A stretch of 15,099 nucleotides of DNA from Candidatus Bathyarchaeota archaeon (lineage in GTDB: Archaea > Thermoproteota > Bathyarchaeia > TCS64), in the NCBI GenBank assembly GCA_002726865.1, contig PBSW01000072.1:1-15099 (forward strand), read 5' to 3'. Shown here piece after piece: positions 14,066 through 15,099 of the stretch. The position numbers and the translations under genes are program-made. The stretch's first letter is position 1, and each line of letters starts with the position of its first letter. The notes under the pieces were generated by a model that did not search any database, was not told where the DNA came from, and saw only the letters and a list, made by a program, of their open reading frames with translations.

Positions 14066-15043
14066 ATGAGTTCGGAGCAGACGGAGTACTATAAGGCAAA
14101 ATACCAGACCCTAAAGGACCTTCCGGGTGTGGGCCCCAGCACTGCATCCAAACTCAAGGAGATTGGTTTCAGGACAGTAGAAGCGGTAGCAACAGCGACG
14201 ATCCACGAGATGGTCTCAGCTGGAATCGGGGAGACCACCGCGGATAAGGTTATCTCATCTGCAAGGAAGTCCATGGCCATTACCTTTGTCCGGGGAGACG
14301 AGCTCGTCAAAATCCGGAGTTCAATCGGTCATCTTACCTCGGGATGTCCCAGCCTCGACTACCTTCTTGGTGGGGGCATCGAGTCCCAATCCATTACGGA
14401 GTTCTACGGAGAGTTCGGGACAGGAAAGTCCCAGATCTGCCAGCAGCTTTGCCTCACGGTCCAGCTCCCCTACGATCAAGGGGGCCTTGAGGGGGGCGCC
14501 CTCTACATTGATACTGAGAACACGTTCCGCCCTGAGAGGATTACCCAGATGGCCCCCATGTTTAACCTTGATCCTGATGAGGCACTGCGGAAGATCATCT
14601 TCGCCGAGGCGTACACATCGAACCACCAAACGGTGCTCTTGGAAAACGCCGATGAGGTCATCAAGGAGAACGAAATACGCCTTATCGTGGTGGACAGCGT
14701 CACGAGTCATTTCAGGAGTGAGTACCTAGGGAGAGAGATGCTGGCTCAGAGGCAGCAAGAACTCAACAAGCACCTACATAAACTCATTAGGCTCTCTAGG
14801 GCGTTCAACACCGCCGTTGTGGTCACCAACCAGGTGATGGCTCAGCCCGACGCGTTCTTCGCGAAAGCCGTCCAACCAGTCGGGGGGCACATCATGGGCC
14901 ACACGAGCCACACCAGAGTATTCCTGCGGAAGGGACGAAACAACTTAAGGATCGCAAAGCTGGTGGTGAGCCCCTTCCTTCCGGAGGGGGAGATGCCGTT
15001 CAGGATCACGGAGAGAGGCGTGGAGGGGGACAAAGATTATTAG
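14066..15043 (+). CDS. radA: DNA repair and recombination recombinase RadA
   Basis: A 325-aa archaeal RecA/Rad51 homologue that forms filaments on single-stranded DNA and drives strand exchange. The N-terminal helix-hairpin-helix DNA-binding domain (about 15-65) has LKDLPGVGPSTASKL. The linker FVRGDEL (74-80) sits where the subunit-interaction motif lies. Walker A is GEFGTGKSQ (115-123), the ATP-cap region IDTENTFRPERI is at 148-159, and Walker B is LIVVDSV (206-212). TNQVMAQPDA (254-263) and PVGGHIMGHTSHTRVFLRK (271-289) form the L2 region and C-terminal core. There is no intein. ATG 14066 is preferred for TATA spacing. The linker has Gly where I recall a conserved Ala in related RadA proteins, a small change. 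Confidence 0.95.
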   Translation: MSSEQTEYYKAKYQTLKDLPGVGPSTASKLKEIGFRTVEAVATATIHEMVSAGIGETTADKVISSARKSMAITFVRGDELVKIRSSIGHLTSGCPSLDYLLGGGIESQSITEFYGEFGTGKSQICQQLCLTVQLPYDQGGLEGGALYIDTENTFRPERITQMAPMFNLDPDEALRKIIFAEAYTSNHQTVLLENADEVIKENEIRLIVVDSVTSHFRSEYLGREMLAQRQQELNKHLHKLIRLSRAFNTAVVVTNQVMAQPDAFFAKAVQPVGGHIMGHTSHTRVFLRKGRNNLRIAKLVVSPFLPEGEMPFRITERGVEGDKDY

Positions 15044-15060
15044 AAAAGGAAAAATTATCG

Positions 15061-15099
15061 ATGTCAACAAAAAAAGTTAGTTACGATATTATCTCCTTC
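15061..15099 (+). CDS. Start of an unidentified gene (runs off the right edge)
   Basis: ATG at 15061 opens an uninterrupted frame to the window end: MSTKKVSYDIISF. AGGA lies about 12 bases upstream and the gap from radA is only 17 bases, so it may be cotranscribed with radA. Thirteen residues are too few to name a family. Confidence 0.4.
   Translation, partial: MSTKKVSYDIISF

Noticed and set aside
1..15099. tRNA or rRNA genes
   Set aside because: I looked for T-loop-like GTTCRANNC with flanking stems on both strands and found none; a covariance-model scan would settle it.

Overview
The window is archaeal. It carries RadA recombinase, an archaeal-type translation initiation factor aIF1 with an N-terminal zinc finger, an M42 tetrahedral-type aminopeptidase and archaeal zinc-ribbon proteins. 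TATA boxes lie about 27 bp upstream of likely transcription starts, several of them leaderless or nearly so. aIF1, RadA and the gene mix fit a TACK-group lineage (Bathyarchaeia- or Thaumarchaeota-like), but that placement is an inference from memory of protein families, not from a phylogeny.

Layout. (1) 1-957, minus strand: a RimK-family ATP-grasp ligase followed, after one base, by the start of a cyclophilin-like protein that runs off the left edge. (2) 958-2438: a gene-poor spacer with one possible 30-aa ORF, a minus-strand histidine phosphatase and a plus-strand 56-aa zinc-ribbon protein. (3) 2439-3441: about 1 kb without an intact gene, holding a frameshifted C-terminal remnant of cas1 and further decayed coding sequence. 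(4) 3442-6228: a minus-strand polytopic membrane protein of metal-transporter type, then plus-strand M42 aminopeptidase and a thioredoxin-fold WCGDC protein. (5) 6229-7598: a palindrome-rich promoter region and an MFS exporter. (6) 7599-8064: an AT-rich spacer between convergent genes. (7) 8065-9861, minus: two tandem DUF4438 paralogues of unknown function. (8) 10121-12393, minus: argininosuccinate synthase followed by an ornithine-carbamoyltransferase-family enzyme, making an arginine-biosynthesis operon. (9) 12473-15099, plus: an ACT-domain protein divergent from argG, aIF1, a small zinc-ribbon protein, RadA, and the first codons of one more gene.

Functional links. The argG and carbamoyltransferase genes perform adjacent arginine steps, and the divergent ACT-domain protein shares their 80-bp promoter region, which makes it a candidate amino-acid-responsive regulator. 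The other genes look mostly monocistronic, each with its own TATA box.

Most notable points: the isolated cas1 relic with no CRISPR array or other cas gene, the carbamoyltransferase whose carbamoyl-phosphate and ornithine loops depart from the canonical enzyme, the DUF4438 pair, and a palindrome sitting between the TATA box and predicted start site of the MFS gene. I see no clearly new multi-gene system.
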